A DNA stretch of 64,000 bases, taken from contig JACKBS010000013.1 in assembly GCA_020634435.1 (NCBI GenBank), positions 220,117 through 284,116 of the forward strand, read 5' to 3'. This document shows, in pieces, positions 15,050 through 23,979 of the stretch (position 1 is the first letter of the stretch; each line of letters opens with the position of its first letter). Under the pieces are notes generated by a model that worked only from the letters and a program-made list of their open reading frames with translations, did no database searches and was not told the origin of the DNA. Origin of the DNA: Ardenticatenaceae bacterium. GTDB lineage: Bacteria > Chloroflexota > Anaerolineae > Promineifilales > Promineifilaceae. Made by a program: the position numbers and the translations under genes.

Positions 15050-17518
15050 GTGGGAAATCCATTTCAACTGGCCGATTTGTTAACCCAGTTCATTAAGCGG
15101 TCTGGCTATACGCCGGGGCAGTTGGAGAAGCTGTCTGGTGTACCCAAGCCAACAATTGTGAACTGGATGGAGGGCCGGGTGCGGCGGCCGCGCACGCTGA
15201 CTGATCTGGTGCGGGTAACGGCCGTTCTCCACCTCACTGAAACCGAAGCCTCCCAACTGTTGCAGTCTGCCGGGCACCCCACCATTGCCGAACTGCGGCG
15301 CGATTTGCAGCAGATGCCGGACGAGACCTTGGCGCGCTTGATTGCCCATTGGGCAGGAACGGCCGTTCCTGTTGCCGAAAGCACTGCTCCCTTCCAGGCC
15401 ATGGCCCACCTGCCGTACTTTGTGGGGCGTGAGGCGGAACTGGAAAAGCTAAAAGAAGTGCTGCTGGCGGGCGAACATGCCGCTATTTACAGCATCCAGG
15501 GTATGGGTGGTGTGGGCAAGACGGCACTGGCGGCCAACTTGGCTTATCAGCTGCGCGGCCTGTTCCCCGATGGCGTGCTGTGGGCCAGGGTGGATATTTC
15601 CGATACGATGTCAATTTTGAGCACTTTTGCCAGCGCCTATGGCCTGGATGTGCGGCAATACGGCGACCTGGGCAGCCGCAGCCGGATTGTTCGTGAGCTG
15701 CTGGCGCATAAGCGGGCGCTGCTGGTGCTGGACAACGCACAAAGCAGCGAGCAGGTGAAGCCGCTGCTGCCGCCGACTGGTTCCTGCGCGGTGCTGATTA
15801 CCACGCGGCGGCATGATTTGGCGGTGACGCGGGGCGCGACGCGGCTGGTGCTGGGGCCGTTTGCCAGCGATGGCGCAGAATCGTTGGCCCTGTTTGCCGA
15901 AGTGTTGGGTGAAGAGCGGGTGGGGATGGAACGGCCGTTATTCATTGAGCTAGCCGATTTATTGGGGCATTTGCCATTGGCCGTGGCCATTGCTACCGGG
16001 CGGCTGGCGTACGAGCCTGGTTGGTCTACGACCGAATTTGTGCAGCGCGTGCGGCAAGAGCGGCGGCGTCTGGCCGAGCTGGAAAGCGAAGATCAGAGCG
16101 TGCGGCTGTCGTTTAACACCAGTTTCCAGCACCTGACGCCGGAGCAGCAGCGCTTTTTTGCGGCGCTGGGCGTGTTTGACGGTGACGATTTCAGCAGTGC
16201 CGCGGCGGCGGCTGTAGCCGATGTGCCGATTGATGTGGCGCAAGATCATTTGCGGAAGCTGTATGCGTTGTCGCTGGTGCAGGCCGGGCGTGAGACGCGC
16301 ACCGGTCAGCCGAACCGGTATCGGCTGCATTTGCTTTTGCGCGATTATGCGGCACAGCAGTTGGGGGAGGATACGGCCGTTACCCACCGCTTTGTGAGCC
16401 ATTATGTAAACTTTTCGCGAACCAACAGCCACAACTTTGCGGCGCTAGATTTGGAGCAGAAAAACGTGCTGACGGCGCTGGAAATGGCCGAGCAAGTGGG
16501 CCAAACTGCCGATTTTGTGGCCGGTGTCCTGGCATTTTATCTCTTTTGGGAGGCCAAGGGGCTGTACGCTGTGGCTGGCGATTTTCTGGCACGCGTGGCA
16601 AAGTGGCGGCCAGAGGAACCTGCGTTGCAGATGCGGCTGCACCATTACCAGGGGCGGCTGGCTCAGCGGCAGGGCGAGTACATTGAGGCCGAGGCGCAGT
16701 TTGAGCAGGCGCTAGAGCTGGCCCGTGAATTGGCCGCTGAGGAAGAGTTGAGCCATTTGCTGCGGGCGTTGGGGGTGCTGGCAGCTCGTCGTGGCGATTA
16801 TGTGCTGGCCGATGCTTACTACAAAGAAGGGTTGGAACTCGCCAAAACGTTGGGACACGGCGGCATCGTGAGCAATTTTTTGCGTGGCTTGGGGGTGCAG
16901 GCCTACATGCGGGGCGATTTTGCCCGTGCTGAAGCGTTTTACGAGGAAGGGCTGGCGCTCATCGAGATGCTGGATGAAGAAGCACCAGATGCCAAAGGGC
17001 AAGGTGGGATGCTTTGGGGGTTGGGCGTGCTGGCCCAAGAGCAGGGCAATCTGGACGAGGCCCGCCGCTACTTTGAGCAGTCGTTGGTGCTGGCCCGGCA
17101 GGTGGGGCAGCAGGAGCGGGTGATTTTGCTGCTGCGCATGCTGGCCGATGTGGCTGTGGTGCAAACTTTGCCGGAGCAGGCCACTGCTTACTGGCAAGAG
17201 GCGCTGACGCTGGCACAAGATATTGGCCATCGCTGGCAGGTGGCGCGGGTGCTGAGCGAGTGGGGTGAGTACCAAATTCAGGTGGGGGAAACGGCCGTTG
17301 CCCACCAAACGTTTGAGGAATTATTCCGACTGGCCCGCATTTTGCAGAGCCAGGAACTGGTGGCGGTGGCTTTGTATGGTCTGGCGCGGGAAACGGCCGT
17401 TCGGGGTGAGCTAGACAAAGCGATTGAATACGGCCGTGAAAGCCTGGATACCTTTACCGCAATGGGCCACGCCAGAGTGCAGGAAGTGCAGGCGTGGCTG
17501 GTGGGGCTGGAGGATTAA
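15050..17518 (+). CDS. HTH/NB-ARC/TPR (STAND) signal-transduction regulator
   Basis: The 822-residue protein combines a DNA-binding helix-turn-helix at about residues 8-65 (LEKLSGVPKPTIVNWMEGR), an NB-ARC-type ATPase from about 120 and a C-terminal TPR array from about 540 to 815. The P-loop is GMGGVGKTAL (151-160) and Walker B is ALLVLDNA (223-230). TPR units include ARRGDYVLADAYYKEGL and RGDFARAEAFYEEGL. Such STAND proteins switch between ADP and ATP states when the TPRs sense a ligand. The GTG start has an AAGAGG upstream. It is divergent from the permease genes, which it may control. Its stop overlaps that of the convergent gene by the palindrome TTAA. Confidence 0.88.
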   Translation: MGNPFQLADLLTQFIKRSGYTPGQLEKLSGVPKPTIVNWMEGRVRRPRTLTDLVRVTAVLHLTETEASQLLQSAGHPTIAELRRDLQQMPDETLARLIAHWAGTAVPVAESTAPFQAMAHLPYFVGREAELEKLKEVLLAGEHAAIYSIQGMGGVGKTALAANLAYQLRGLFPDGVLWARVDISDTMSILSTFASAYGLDVRQYGDLGSRSRIVRELLAHKRALLVLDNAQSSEQVKPLLPPTGSCAVLITTRRHDLAVTRGATRLVLGPFASDGAESLALFAEVLGEERVGMERPLFIELADLLGHLPLAVAIATGRLAYEPGWSTTEFVQRVRQERRRLAELESEDQSVRLSFNTSFQHLTPEQQRFFAALGVFDGDDFSSAAAAAVADVPIDVAQDHLRKLYALSLVQAGRETRTGQPNRYRLHLLLRDYAAQQLGEDTAVTHRFVSHYVNFSRTNSHNFAALDLEQKNVLTALEMAEQVGQTADFVAGVLAFYLFWEAKGLYAVAGDFLARVAKWRPEEPALQMRLHHYQGRLAQRQGEYIEAEAQFEQALELARELAAEEELSHLLRALGVLAARRGDYVLADAYYKEGLELAKTLGHGGIVSNFLRGLGVQAYMRGDFARAEAFYEEGLALIEMLDEEAPDAKGQGGMLWGLGVLAQEQGNLDEARRYFEQSLVLARQVGQQERVILLLRMLADVAVVQTLPEQATAYWQEALTLAQDIGHRWQVARVLSEWGEYQIQVGETAVAHQTFEELFRLARILQSQELVAVALYGLARETAVRGELDKAIEYGRESLDTFTAMGHARVQEVQAWLVGLED

Positions 17519-18132
17519 CTGAGACCAATTGGGCGTTTGAGAAAAGGTCGTAAATATCTTTGATAGAGATTGAAGCTGAGACCTAAAGCTAGACCGGCCA
17601 GTATGCCGAATGCTGGCATTATTGCCAAGGCAATAGGCCTTAAAAACAGAAGAATAGGATTTTGCCAAAGCCAAACACTTCCTTCGTTGTCAATGACAGC
17701 AAAAGAATCAGCTTCTCCATCAGCAGCAGAAACAAACTCATAAATACAAGATTCTATATTTTTGGGTGGCTTTACTCTTGAGGAGAAAGCGATTGATTCA
17801 TAATCGCAATTAGCAATATTTTTACTTAAGTTATCTGTGGACAGAAGACAATCTATTTCGCCAGTATTGCAGTTAAAAAGGTCTTCAACTGGTTGACAAT
17901 TCGATTCGCTATTGCCACAGAAATAAAAATTTTCACTATATTCTATGTAAACTGAACTCCAGGAAATATCGCTTAACTCAACTCCGGTGTTGCTTGGAGG
18001 AGTGCCTAATTTTTCCCATCTGACAAAATAGCCTGTTGTTGAAAGTCGATTGTATTGAACCCCGGCGAGAAAGCCCAAGCTAGCCAATCCAAAGACGATT
18101 AGCCAGCTTTGCCATTTGGGAGGTTTAGCCAT
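17515..18132 (-). CDS. Membrane protein of unknown function, coupled to dnaE
   Basis: The 205-residue product has a transmembrane segment near the N-terminus (about residues 9-27, WLIVFGLASLGFLAGVQY). A Cys-rich external region follows with about seven Cys between residues 70 and 135, and a second membrane segment lies at about 165-190. I do not recognise the family. Its ATG overlaps the last codons of dnaE by eight bases, so translation is probably coupled. The codon usage is more AT-rich than the neighbours and there is no ACGGCCGT word, which may mean recent arrival. Confidence 0.65.
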   Translation of the reverse strand: MAKPPKWQSWLIVFGLASLGFLAGVQYNRLSTTGYFVRWEKLGTPPSNTGVELSDISWSSVYIEYSENFYFCGNSESNCQPVEDLFNCNTGEIDCLLSTDNLSKNIANCDYESIAFSSRVKPPKNIESCIYEFVSAADGEADSFAVIDNEGSVWLWQNPILLFLRPIALAIMPAFGILAGLALGLSFNLYQRYLRPFLKRPIGLS

Positions 18133-21100
18133 TGTAGACTTTGGCGATACCGGGGATGATGCGGAGGGACTCCAGAAGCTCGGGGCAGCTGCGGGTACGG
18201 CCGTTTGGGAATTCCATCTTCAAGTTTTGGCCGCTAATCAAAATCGTGAGGCCATCTTCACCCTCGTACTCGTTGACCTTGGTTAGGGCGCGGCGGCACG
18301 CTTCTTGCCAGTTGCCCACCGGGCGCACTTCTACGATCACCATTTTGTGGATGCCGTTGGTCTGGCGCGTGGGTGCGGGACTAACCAGCGGCTGGCGCGT
18401 GTCAGCGGGTGCCGCTGGGTGGTGGCCGTTGCTGGTGCCATTGCCGTTGGCTTTTGGGGACGCTACGGCCGTTTCCACACGTGTCGGTTGGGCAACGGGT
18501 CGAGCTTCTGAATCGTCGTCGAAGTTGGGTGGTGGGGGTGGTGGCTGGTAGCCAACTGGCGCAGCGGTGGCGGGAACGGCCGTTGCTGGCTTCGCTACAG
18601 CCGCAGGTGCCGCCACAGGGGTGCCGACCGCCTCATCTTCAAACGCAGGTGGTGGGGGCGGCATGTGTCCGTGACCGTTGCCATTACCATTGCCGTTGCC
18701 GTTGCTGATTTTGGGGCTGTGGCCGTTGCCATTGCTTACCGGTTTGGCAGCGACCGGTGGGGTGGGAACGGCCGTTGCTGCCGGTTGATGCAGCGCGTCG
18801 GCATCCTGGGCGATTTGCACGTTGGTGTCCACGCGGTCCACGATGAGGTTCACATCTTCGCCCTTGAGCTGTACTTTGCCCGTCACCAGCATCACCTGGT
18901 CTACCGACACGTCGCCCCGGCAAGTTTGCCAGGTGCGCGGGAAAAAGACCAGATCGATCTTGCCATCTAAATCTTCCAGAGTGGCAAAGGCCATCGGGTC
19001 GCCCTTCTTGGTGGTGAGGGTGCGCAGTGTACTGATCATGCCGGCCAGGCGCACGGGACGGCCGTTCCAGTTGCTGTCGATGTCGCTGATGCTGGCGTTG
19101 GTGTGTGGCTGGAGCATAGCTAACGGCCGTTCCAATGGATGTTCGGACACATGAACCCCCAGGGCTTCTTTTTCCCACTCCAGCAGCTCTTTGTGCTTGA
19201 TGGGTGTGATGTTTTTTGGATCGTGCAGCAAATCGACGGCGACTTTCAGGGCCGGGGTGCTGCCGCCACCAAACAGACTCATTTGCCCGGTGGAGGCGGC
19301 GGCTTGCTCACTGCTGCTAAAGTTCACAATGCGGTCGAGCGCATCCATAAATTGGACTGGGGTGCCCCAGGTGTCAAAGACGCGCCCTTTGGTCATGTAT
19401 TCCAACGGCCGTTTGCCCACCCGCTTCAAATCAACCCGCTTGCACAAATCTTGCAGGTTTTTGAACGGGCCGTTGGCCTCGCGCTCTTCAATAATCGTCA
19501 TGAGGGCCGCCGCACCAGCATTTTTGATGGCCCCCAGACCAAAGCGGATTAACGGCCGTTCGCCGCCATCCTCAATCGTGAAGTCCAGGCCAGAGGTGTT
19601 AATGTCCGGCGGGCCCACGTCGATGCCCAAATTTTTGGCCTCGGCGAAGTAGCGGCGCACCTTTTCGGTGTTGTCGCGTTCCACCGAGAGCATGGCGGTG
19701 AGGTATTCCACCGGATAATGCGCCTTCAAAAATGCCGTCTGGCAGGTGACTTTGGCGTAATCGGCTGCGTGCGCCTTGTTAAAGCCGTAGCGAGCGAAAA
19801 ATTCGATATCGCCCCAGATTGCCTCGCACACCTCGCGGCTCAGACCGCGGGCCATCGCTCCTTCGGTGAACTGGGAGCGATGTTTGTCCATCAGGTCGCG
19901 CTTCTTTTTAGAGACGGCCTTGCGGATCATGTCGGCCTCGCCCGGCTCGTACCCGGCCAGGTCAGAGGCGATGCGGATGATTTGTTCCTGGTACACCAAA
20001 ATGCCGTAGGTGTCCTTGAGGATCGGTTCCAGGGCCGGGCTGTGGTACTCGACGATATCCTTGTTGTCGTAGATGGCCGAGTGCATGCGGCGGATGTATT
20101 CAGGAATGTTTTCCATCGGGCCAGGTCGGTACAGCGAAATGGCCGCGATGATGTGGTCGAAGCGGCGTGGTTTCATTTCCATCATCAGGCGGCGCATGCC
20201 CGCGCCTTCCACCTGGAACACCCCGGCGACGTCGCCGCGCCCCAGCATGTCGAACAGCACTTCTGGCTTTTTGGTGGGGTCTGGCCCCACGTGCCCCTCG
20301 TCGTAAGGGATGTTGTCCATCGTGTAGACGGTGCCGTACCGTTCTTCGATCAGGCGGGCCGCCCGGCGCATTACGGTGAGAGTGCTCAGCCCCAAAAAGT
20401 CTACTTTCAGCAGGCCGATGGATTCCACAATTTCCATGGGCCATTGGGTCACACGATCGACGCCACCCAGCCCTTCATCGCCGCTGGTGGGTTTGTTGAG
20501 CGGCACGTACTCGTGCAGCGGCCGGTCGGAAATGATGACCCCGGCGGCATGGCTGGAGGCATGGCGGGCCACCCCCTCTAAATTGCGCGCGGTGTCGAGG
20601 AGATCGCGTACGGCCGTTTCTCCCTTGTACTTCTGCTCCAGCTCCGATGAGTAAAACTCATGCTCCTTGTCCAGCACGTTTTCAATTTTGACAGGTTTGC
20701 CAGGGATGGCAGGCACCAGTCGAGCAATGACATCCACTTCTTCCAGCGGCATGTCCATGGCCCGACCAACGTCGCGGATTGCGGCACGCGCCCCCAACGT
20801 TCCAAAGGTAATGATTTGCGCCACTTTTTCGGAGCCATAGCGCCGTTTGGAGTAAGCCACCATCCAGTGCCGCACGTCATCGGGATAGTCCAGATCGATA
20901 TCGGGCATGGAAACGCGGCCAGGATTCAGGAACCGCTCAAAGATGAGGCTGTTGACCAACGGGTCGATGCTGGTGATGCCCAGCGTGTACGCCACTACCG
21001 AGCCAGCGCCAGAACCGCGCACGTTCCACCAGATGTCGTTTTCTTTCCACTCGCTGTAGCTGTCGTAGGGGAAGGGGTCCTGGTGCTGCTCCCACCATTC

Positions 21101-22201
21101 GTCGGTGCGGGCGGCCCATTCGCACAAATCCCACACGATGAGGAAGTAGGTCTCAAACCCCATCCGGCTGATGATGTTCAGCTCATGGTCCATGCGGGCG
21201 CGCAGTTCCGCATCATTTTCGGCCCTGTCTGCCCCATAGCGCCAGACGAGCCCTTTCTTGCACAGCTCGTGCAGGTAGGAATGTGGATCGTGTCCGGCAG
21301 GAACGTCAAATTCGGGTAGGTGGTACCCCTTCGAATCCAGGCTGACGTCGCACATTTCCACAATGCGCATGCTGTTCATAAGCGAGTTGAGAATGACTTC
21401 TTCTTTGTAGCCGTTGCGTTGGAAGAGGTGGAACATCTCATCGCGCGACTTGACATAATACTCTTTGTCAGAAAAAGTCAGTTTGGGGTCTTTGACGGTG
21501 GAACTGGTCTGAATGCAGAGCAACACTTCATGCGGATCGGCATCGCTGGCCAGAGTGTAGTGCACGTCGTTGGTCGCCAGGAAGTTGTTTTCCAGGCCAA
21601 AATGGGCGGCCATCTCGATGAGCTGCCGGTTGATATCGGTGAGTTCCGGGATGGAGTGCTCTTGCAGTTCGATAAACAAGCGATCCTTGCCAAAAATGTC
21701 CAGGTATTCGCCCATGAGCTTTTTGGCCAGCTTGGGGTTGCGGTCGCCTAAGGCCCGCGGAATTTCGGCCGCCATGCAGCCAGTCGTGGCAATGAGGCCA
21801 TCTTTGTGGCTGGCCATAAAGGCGCGGTCGATGCGCGGTTTGTAGTAGTAGCCATCCAATTGGGAAGCGCTGGCGATTTGCAGCAGATTCAGGTAGCCGG
21901 TCTGGTTTTCGGCCAGCAGCAGCATGTGGAAACGGGCTTTGTCCAGCTGTGGGTCTTTGTCCACCATGGTGCGCTGCGCCAAGTACGTCTCGATGCCGAT
22001 GATGGGCTTCACACCCGCAGCTTTGGCCGCGCGGTAGAAGGGCATGGTGCCATACATCGCGCCGTGGTCGGTGAGGGCGATGGCGGGTTGGTCCAGTTCC
22101 GCAGCACGGGCCACCAGGTCGTTGACCCGGCTCAGGCCATCGAGCAGGGAGTATTCGCTGTGGCAGTGAAGGTGAACAAACTGGTTGTGGTTTTCACACA
22201 T
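18125..22201 (-). CDS. dnaE: DNA polymerase III alpha subunit with extended C-terminal tail
   Basis: The 1358-residue replicative polymerase starts MCENHNQFVHLHCHSEYSLL. The PHP domain (about 5-270) keeps its metal-ligand motifs: HLHCHSEYSLLDG, ALTDHGAMYG, ATTGCMAAEIP and LATNDVHY. An intrinsic PHP nuclease is therefore possible, unlike degenerate E. coli DnaE. The polymerase core has PDIDLDYPDD, and an OB fold follows near residue 1060. Residues about 1137-1283 are a low-complexity linker of Asn-Gly and Pro runs, followed by a 75-residue end domain (IHKMVIVEVRPVGNWQEACR onward). ATG 22201 was chosen because the preceding in-frame stretch lacks family similarity. Upstream is divergent to the VTC gene. 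Confidence 0.95.
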   Translation of the reverse strand: MCENHNQFVHLHCHSEYSLLDGLSRVNDLVARAAELDQPAIALTDHGAMYGTMPFYRAAKAAGVKPIIGIETYLAQRTMVDKDPQLDKARFHMLLLAENQTGYLNLLQIASASQLDGYYYKPRIDRAFMASHKDGLIATTGCMAAEIPRALGDRNPKLAKKLMGEYLDIFGKDRLFIELQEHSIPELTDINRQLIEMAAHFGLENNFLATNDVHYTLASDADPHEVLLCIQTSSTVKDPKLTFSDKEYYVKSRDEMFHLFQRNGYKEEVILNSLMNSMRIVEMCDVSLDSKGYHLPEFDVPAGHDPHSYLHELCKKGLVWRYGADRAENDAELRARMDHELNIISRMGFETYFLIVWDLCEWAARTDEWWEQHQDPFPYDSYSEWKENDIWWNVRGSGAGSVVAYTLGITSIDPLVNSLIFERFLNPGRVSMPDIDLDYPDDVRHWMVAYSKRRYGSEKVAQIITFGTLGARAAIRDVGRAMDMPLEEVDVIARLVPAIPGKPVKIENVLDKEHEFYSSELEQKYKGETAVRDLLDTARNLEGVARHASSHAAGVIISDRPLHEYVPLNKPTSGDEGLGGVDRVTQWPMEIVESIGLLKVDFLGLSTLTVMRRAARLIEERYGTVYTMDNIPYDEGHVGPDPTKKPEVLFDMLGRGDVAGVFQVEGAGMRRLMMEMKPRRFDHIIAAISLYRPGPMENIPEYIRRMHSAIYDNKDIVEYHSPALEPILKDTYGILVYQEQIIRIASDLAGYEPGEADMIRKAVSKKKRDLMDKHRSQFTEGAMARGLSREVCEAIWGDIEFFARYGFNKAHAADYAKVTCQTAFLKAHYPVEYLTAMLSVERDNTEKVRRYFAEAKNLGIDVGPPDINTSGLDFTIEDGGERPLIRFGLGAIKNAGAAALMTIIEEREANGPFKNLQDLCKRVDLKRVGKRPLEYMTKGRVFDTWGTPVQFMDALDRIVNFSSSEQAAASTGQMSLFGGGSTPALKVAVDLLHDPKNITPIKHKELLEWEKEALGVHVSEHPLERPLAMLQPHTNASISDIDSNWNGRPVRLAGMISTLRTLTTKKGDPMAFATLEDLDGKIDLVFFPRTWQTCRGDVSVDQVMLVTGKVQLKGEDVNLIVDRVDTNVQIAQDADALHQPAATAVPTPPVAAKPVSNGNGHSPKISNGNGNGNGNGHGHMPPPPPAFEDEAVGTPVAAPAAVAKPATAVPATAAPVGYQPPPPPPNFDDDSEARPVAQPTRVETAVASPKANGNGTSNGHHPAAPADTRQPLVSPAPTRQTNGIHKMVIVEVRPVGNWQEACRRALTKVNEYEGEDGLTILISGQNLKMEFPNGRTRSCPELLESLRIIPGIAKVYNG
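18353..18793 (-). repeat. Low-complexity linker-coding repeats in dnaE
   Basis: This part of dnaE codes for runs of Asn-Gly (about five NG units), two similar Pro blocks (PPPPPAFEDEAVG and PPPPPPNFDDDSEA) and Ala/Pro-rich spacers. The tract contains three ACGGCCGT words coding Thr-Ala-Val. Confidence 0.85.
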
Positions 22202-22495
22202 GATGCACAATTTTCCCTTAAGAATAACTATCCACAGATTTCGCAGATTACACAGATTGAAGGTGACGTCTTTTGCCAGCGTGCAGTATTGTTGTAATGC
22301 CCCACATGAGAGACAAGTATAACACAAACGGCCGTTCCCAATGTAAAAAGTTTCAAAATTTTAAGGGCTACTTTTCGCGCTCTATCACCTGTCTTCTTTA
22401 CACTATCTTAACAACTTCTATATTCATGCTAAACAGTGCTTTGCTATTCTACCGCGACCGTAGAGGAAAAACTGTATCAGACTGGAGATGCACCG
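22202..22495. other. Divergent control region between dnaE and the VTC gene
   Basis: This 294-base stretch holds no gene. It includes a one-sided run of cacagatttcgcagattacacagatt words near 22232-22260 that recurs in other gaps of this window. AT-rich sequence at 22330-22440 may hold promoters, but I cannot place them with confidence. Confidence 0.5.
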
Positions 22496-23299
22496 ATGTT
22501 GCAAAAACTGAGTACCTATCATCAAGACCTTGCTGCGACTCTCGCGCTCAATCATTATGCGCCCATTACGCTATCGAACATGAGCCGGGTGGCCCTGCTG
22601 AACCGCACTGACACCAAATATGTGCTCTCGCTGGCGACATTACAGCGCATCATGCCCCAACTTACCGAGGATTATCTGTCCTTGGTGGTCATGGGCAAGC
22701 GTGCCAGCCACTACCGCACGCTTTATTTTGATTCGGAAGATTTTGCCCTGTACCATCGGCACCACGCCGGGGCCTTAAACCGATACAAAGTGCGTTCGCG
22801 CGAATATGTTGATTCGCAGCTGGCCTTTTTGGAAGTGAAGCACAAAAACAACAAGGGACGCACTGTTAAAAGCCGGATGCAGACGCCGGAACTGGCCGAT
22901 GAGATTGTGGACGAAACGGCCGCTTTCCTACAAGAAACATTCCCCTTTGATCCTGCCCAACTGGAGGCGAAGCTGTGGGTGGAGTATGATCGCATTACCC
23001 TCGTTAGCGAGCTGCGCCAGGAGCGCGTGACGATTGATCTGAACCTGACCTTTAGCTGGGAAGACGAGACGATCAGTTTGCCGCATTTGGTAATTATTGA
23101 AGTAAAGCAAGATGGTTTTTCGGCTCAGTCTGAGATGATCAGGCTGCTGCGGCAAAACCAGGTGCAGCCACTGGGCTTAAGCAAATATTGCATGGGCGTC
23201 AGCCTGCTTTACCCGCACGTTAAACACAACAATTTCAAATCTAAATTACGGCTGGTGCAGAAGCTGGCCCAAGGACAATCTTATGCTTACCTCCATTAA
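22496..23299 (+). CDS. VTC-domain (polyphosphate polymerase-type) protein
   Basis: The 267-residue protein matches the VTC domain, whose yeast member Vtc4 makes polyphosphate from ATP inside a beta-barrel tunnel. Seen motifs are NRTDTKYVLS, YRTLYFDSEDFALYHRHHAG, RYKVRSREYVDSQLAFLEVKHK and a C-terminal VIIEVKQDG. These supply the Lys, Arg and Glu residues lining the tunnel. ATG 22496 has a GGAG about nine bases upstream. It overlaps the next gene (DUF4956) by 17 bases, and CotH follows. This three-gene order is a recurring bacterial arrangement. Whether the enzyme makes polyphosphate here is inferred. Confidence 0.88.
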   Translation: MLQKLSTYHQDLAATLALNHYAPITLSNMSRVALLNRTDTKYVLSLATLQRIMPQLTEDYLSLVVMGKRASHYRTLYFDSEDFALYHRHHAGALNRYKVRSREYVDSQLAFLEVKHKNNKGRTVKSRMQTPELADEIVDETAAFLQETFPFDPAQLEAKLWVEYDRITLVSELRQERVTIDLNLTFSWEDETISLPHLVIIEVKQDGFSAQSEMIRLLRQNQVQPLGLSKYCMGVSLLYPHVKHNNFKSKLRLVQKLAQGQSYAYLH

Positions 23300-23918
23300 T
23301 TTACTTGTAGGCTTTGCCGCCAACCTGGTCATTGCGTTGGTCATTGTGCGCTTCATCTACTATCCAGTGAAGCAGAACAAAAATTATGTTTTCACGTTTC
23401 TGGCCTTTAATACGATTATCTTTTTTGTCATGAGCCTGCTCAGTTCGATTGAGCTGAGCGTGGGCGCAGGGTTTGGCCTGTTTGCTATCTTCTCGGTGTT
23501 GCGCTACCGCACCAACCCCATGCCCCCGCGTGACATGACTTACCTGTTCATTTTGATTGGGCTGCCGGTGCTCAACTCCGGGTTGTTAAACAGTTCGGGG
23601 TGGGACTCGCTGGTGGTGGCCAATGTAGCCATCATTGGGGTGCTGTACGTGCTGGAGCAGGGCTGGGGCTTCCATTATGAGCAGTCGCAGCGCATTTCTT
23701 ACGAGCGTATTGAGCTCATCCGCCCTGAAAATTATGAGCTGCTGCTGGCCGACCTGCGCGAGCGCACGGGCCTGCCAATCAAGCGCGTGGAAATTGGACA
23801 CATCAATTTTCTCAAGGATTCGGCCGATCTCAAGATTTATTATGATGGCGCCGCCCAACATGGTTGGGAGGACGATGCGGGTGTTTATTTGATTTATGAT
23901 GAGGATTCGGCCGAATAA
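23283..23918 (+). CDS. DUF4956 membrane protein
   Basis: The 211-residue protein has four or five transmembrane segments in its first 130 residues. It contains the family signature GFGLFAIFSVLRYRT at about 62-76 and MPPRDMTYLFILIG. A cytosolic C-terminal domain of about 70 residues follows (RISYERIELIRPENYELL to VYLIYDEDSAE). It overlaps the VTC gene by 17 bases and precedes CotH by 61 bases. The family is typically found with VTC-domain proteins, where it may anchor the enzyme or carry its product across the membrane. That role is inference. Confidence 0.88.
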   Translation: MLTSINLLVGFAANLVIALVIVRFIYYPVKQNKNYVFTFLAFNTIIFFVMSLLSSIELSVGAGFGLFAIFSVLRYRTNPMPPRDMTYLFILIGLPVLNSGLLNSSGWDSLVVANVAIIGVLYVLEQGWGFHYEQSQRISYERIELIRPENYELLLADLRERTGLPIKRVEIGHINFLKDSADLKIYYDGAAQHGWEDDAGVYLIYDEDSAE

Positions 23919-23935
23919 GATGAACCCCCTTTGCC

Positions 23936-23965
23936 GGTGTGACGCACATGGCGGTGCGTCACACC
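23936..23965 (+). promoter_or_regulatory. 12-bp perfect stem-loop ahead of cotH
   Basis: The arms ggtgtgacgcac and gtgcgtcacacc pair perfectly around ATGGCG. The CotH ribosome site (CAGGAG) begins two bases after the stem, so the hairpin could modulate translation or processing between DUF4956 and CotH. No U-tract follows, so it is not a standard terminator. Confidence 0.7.
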
Positions 23966-23979
23966 ACAGGAGCAGCCCG

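Noticed and set aside
22202..22327. N-terminal extension of DnaE
   Set aside because: The extra 42 residues are Cys-rich and unlike DnaE, which begins just before VHLHCHSEYS.
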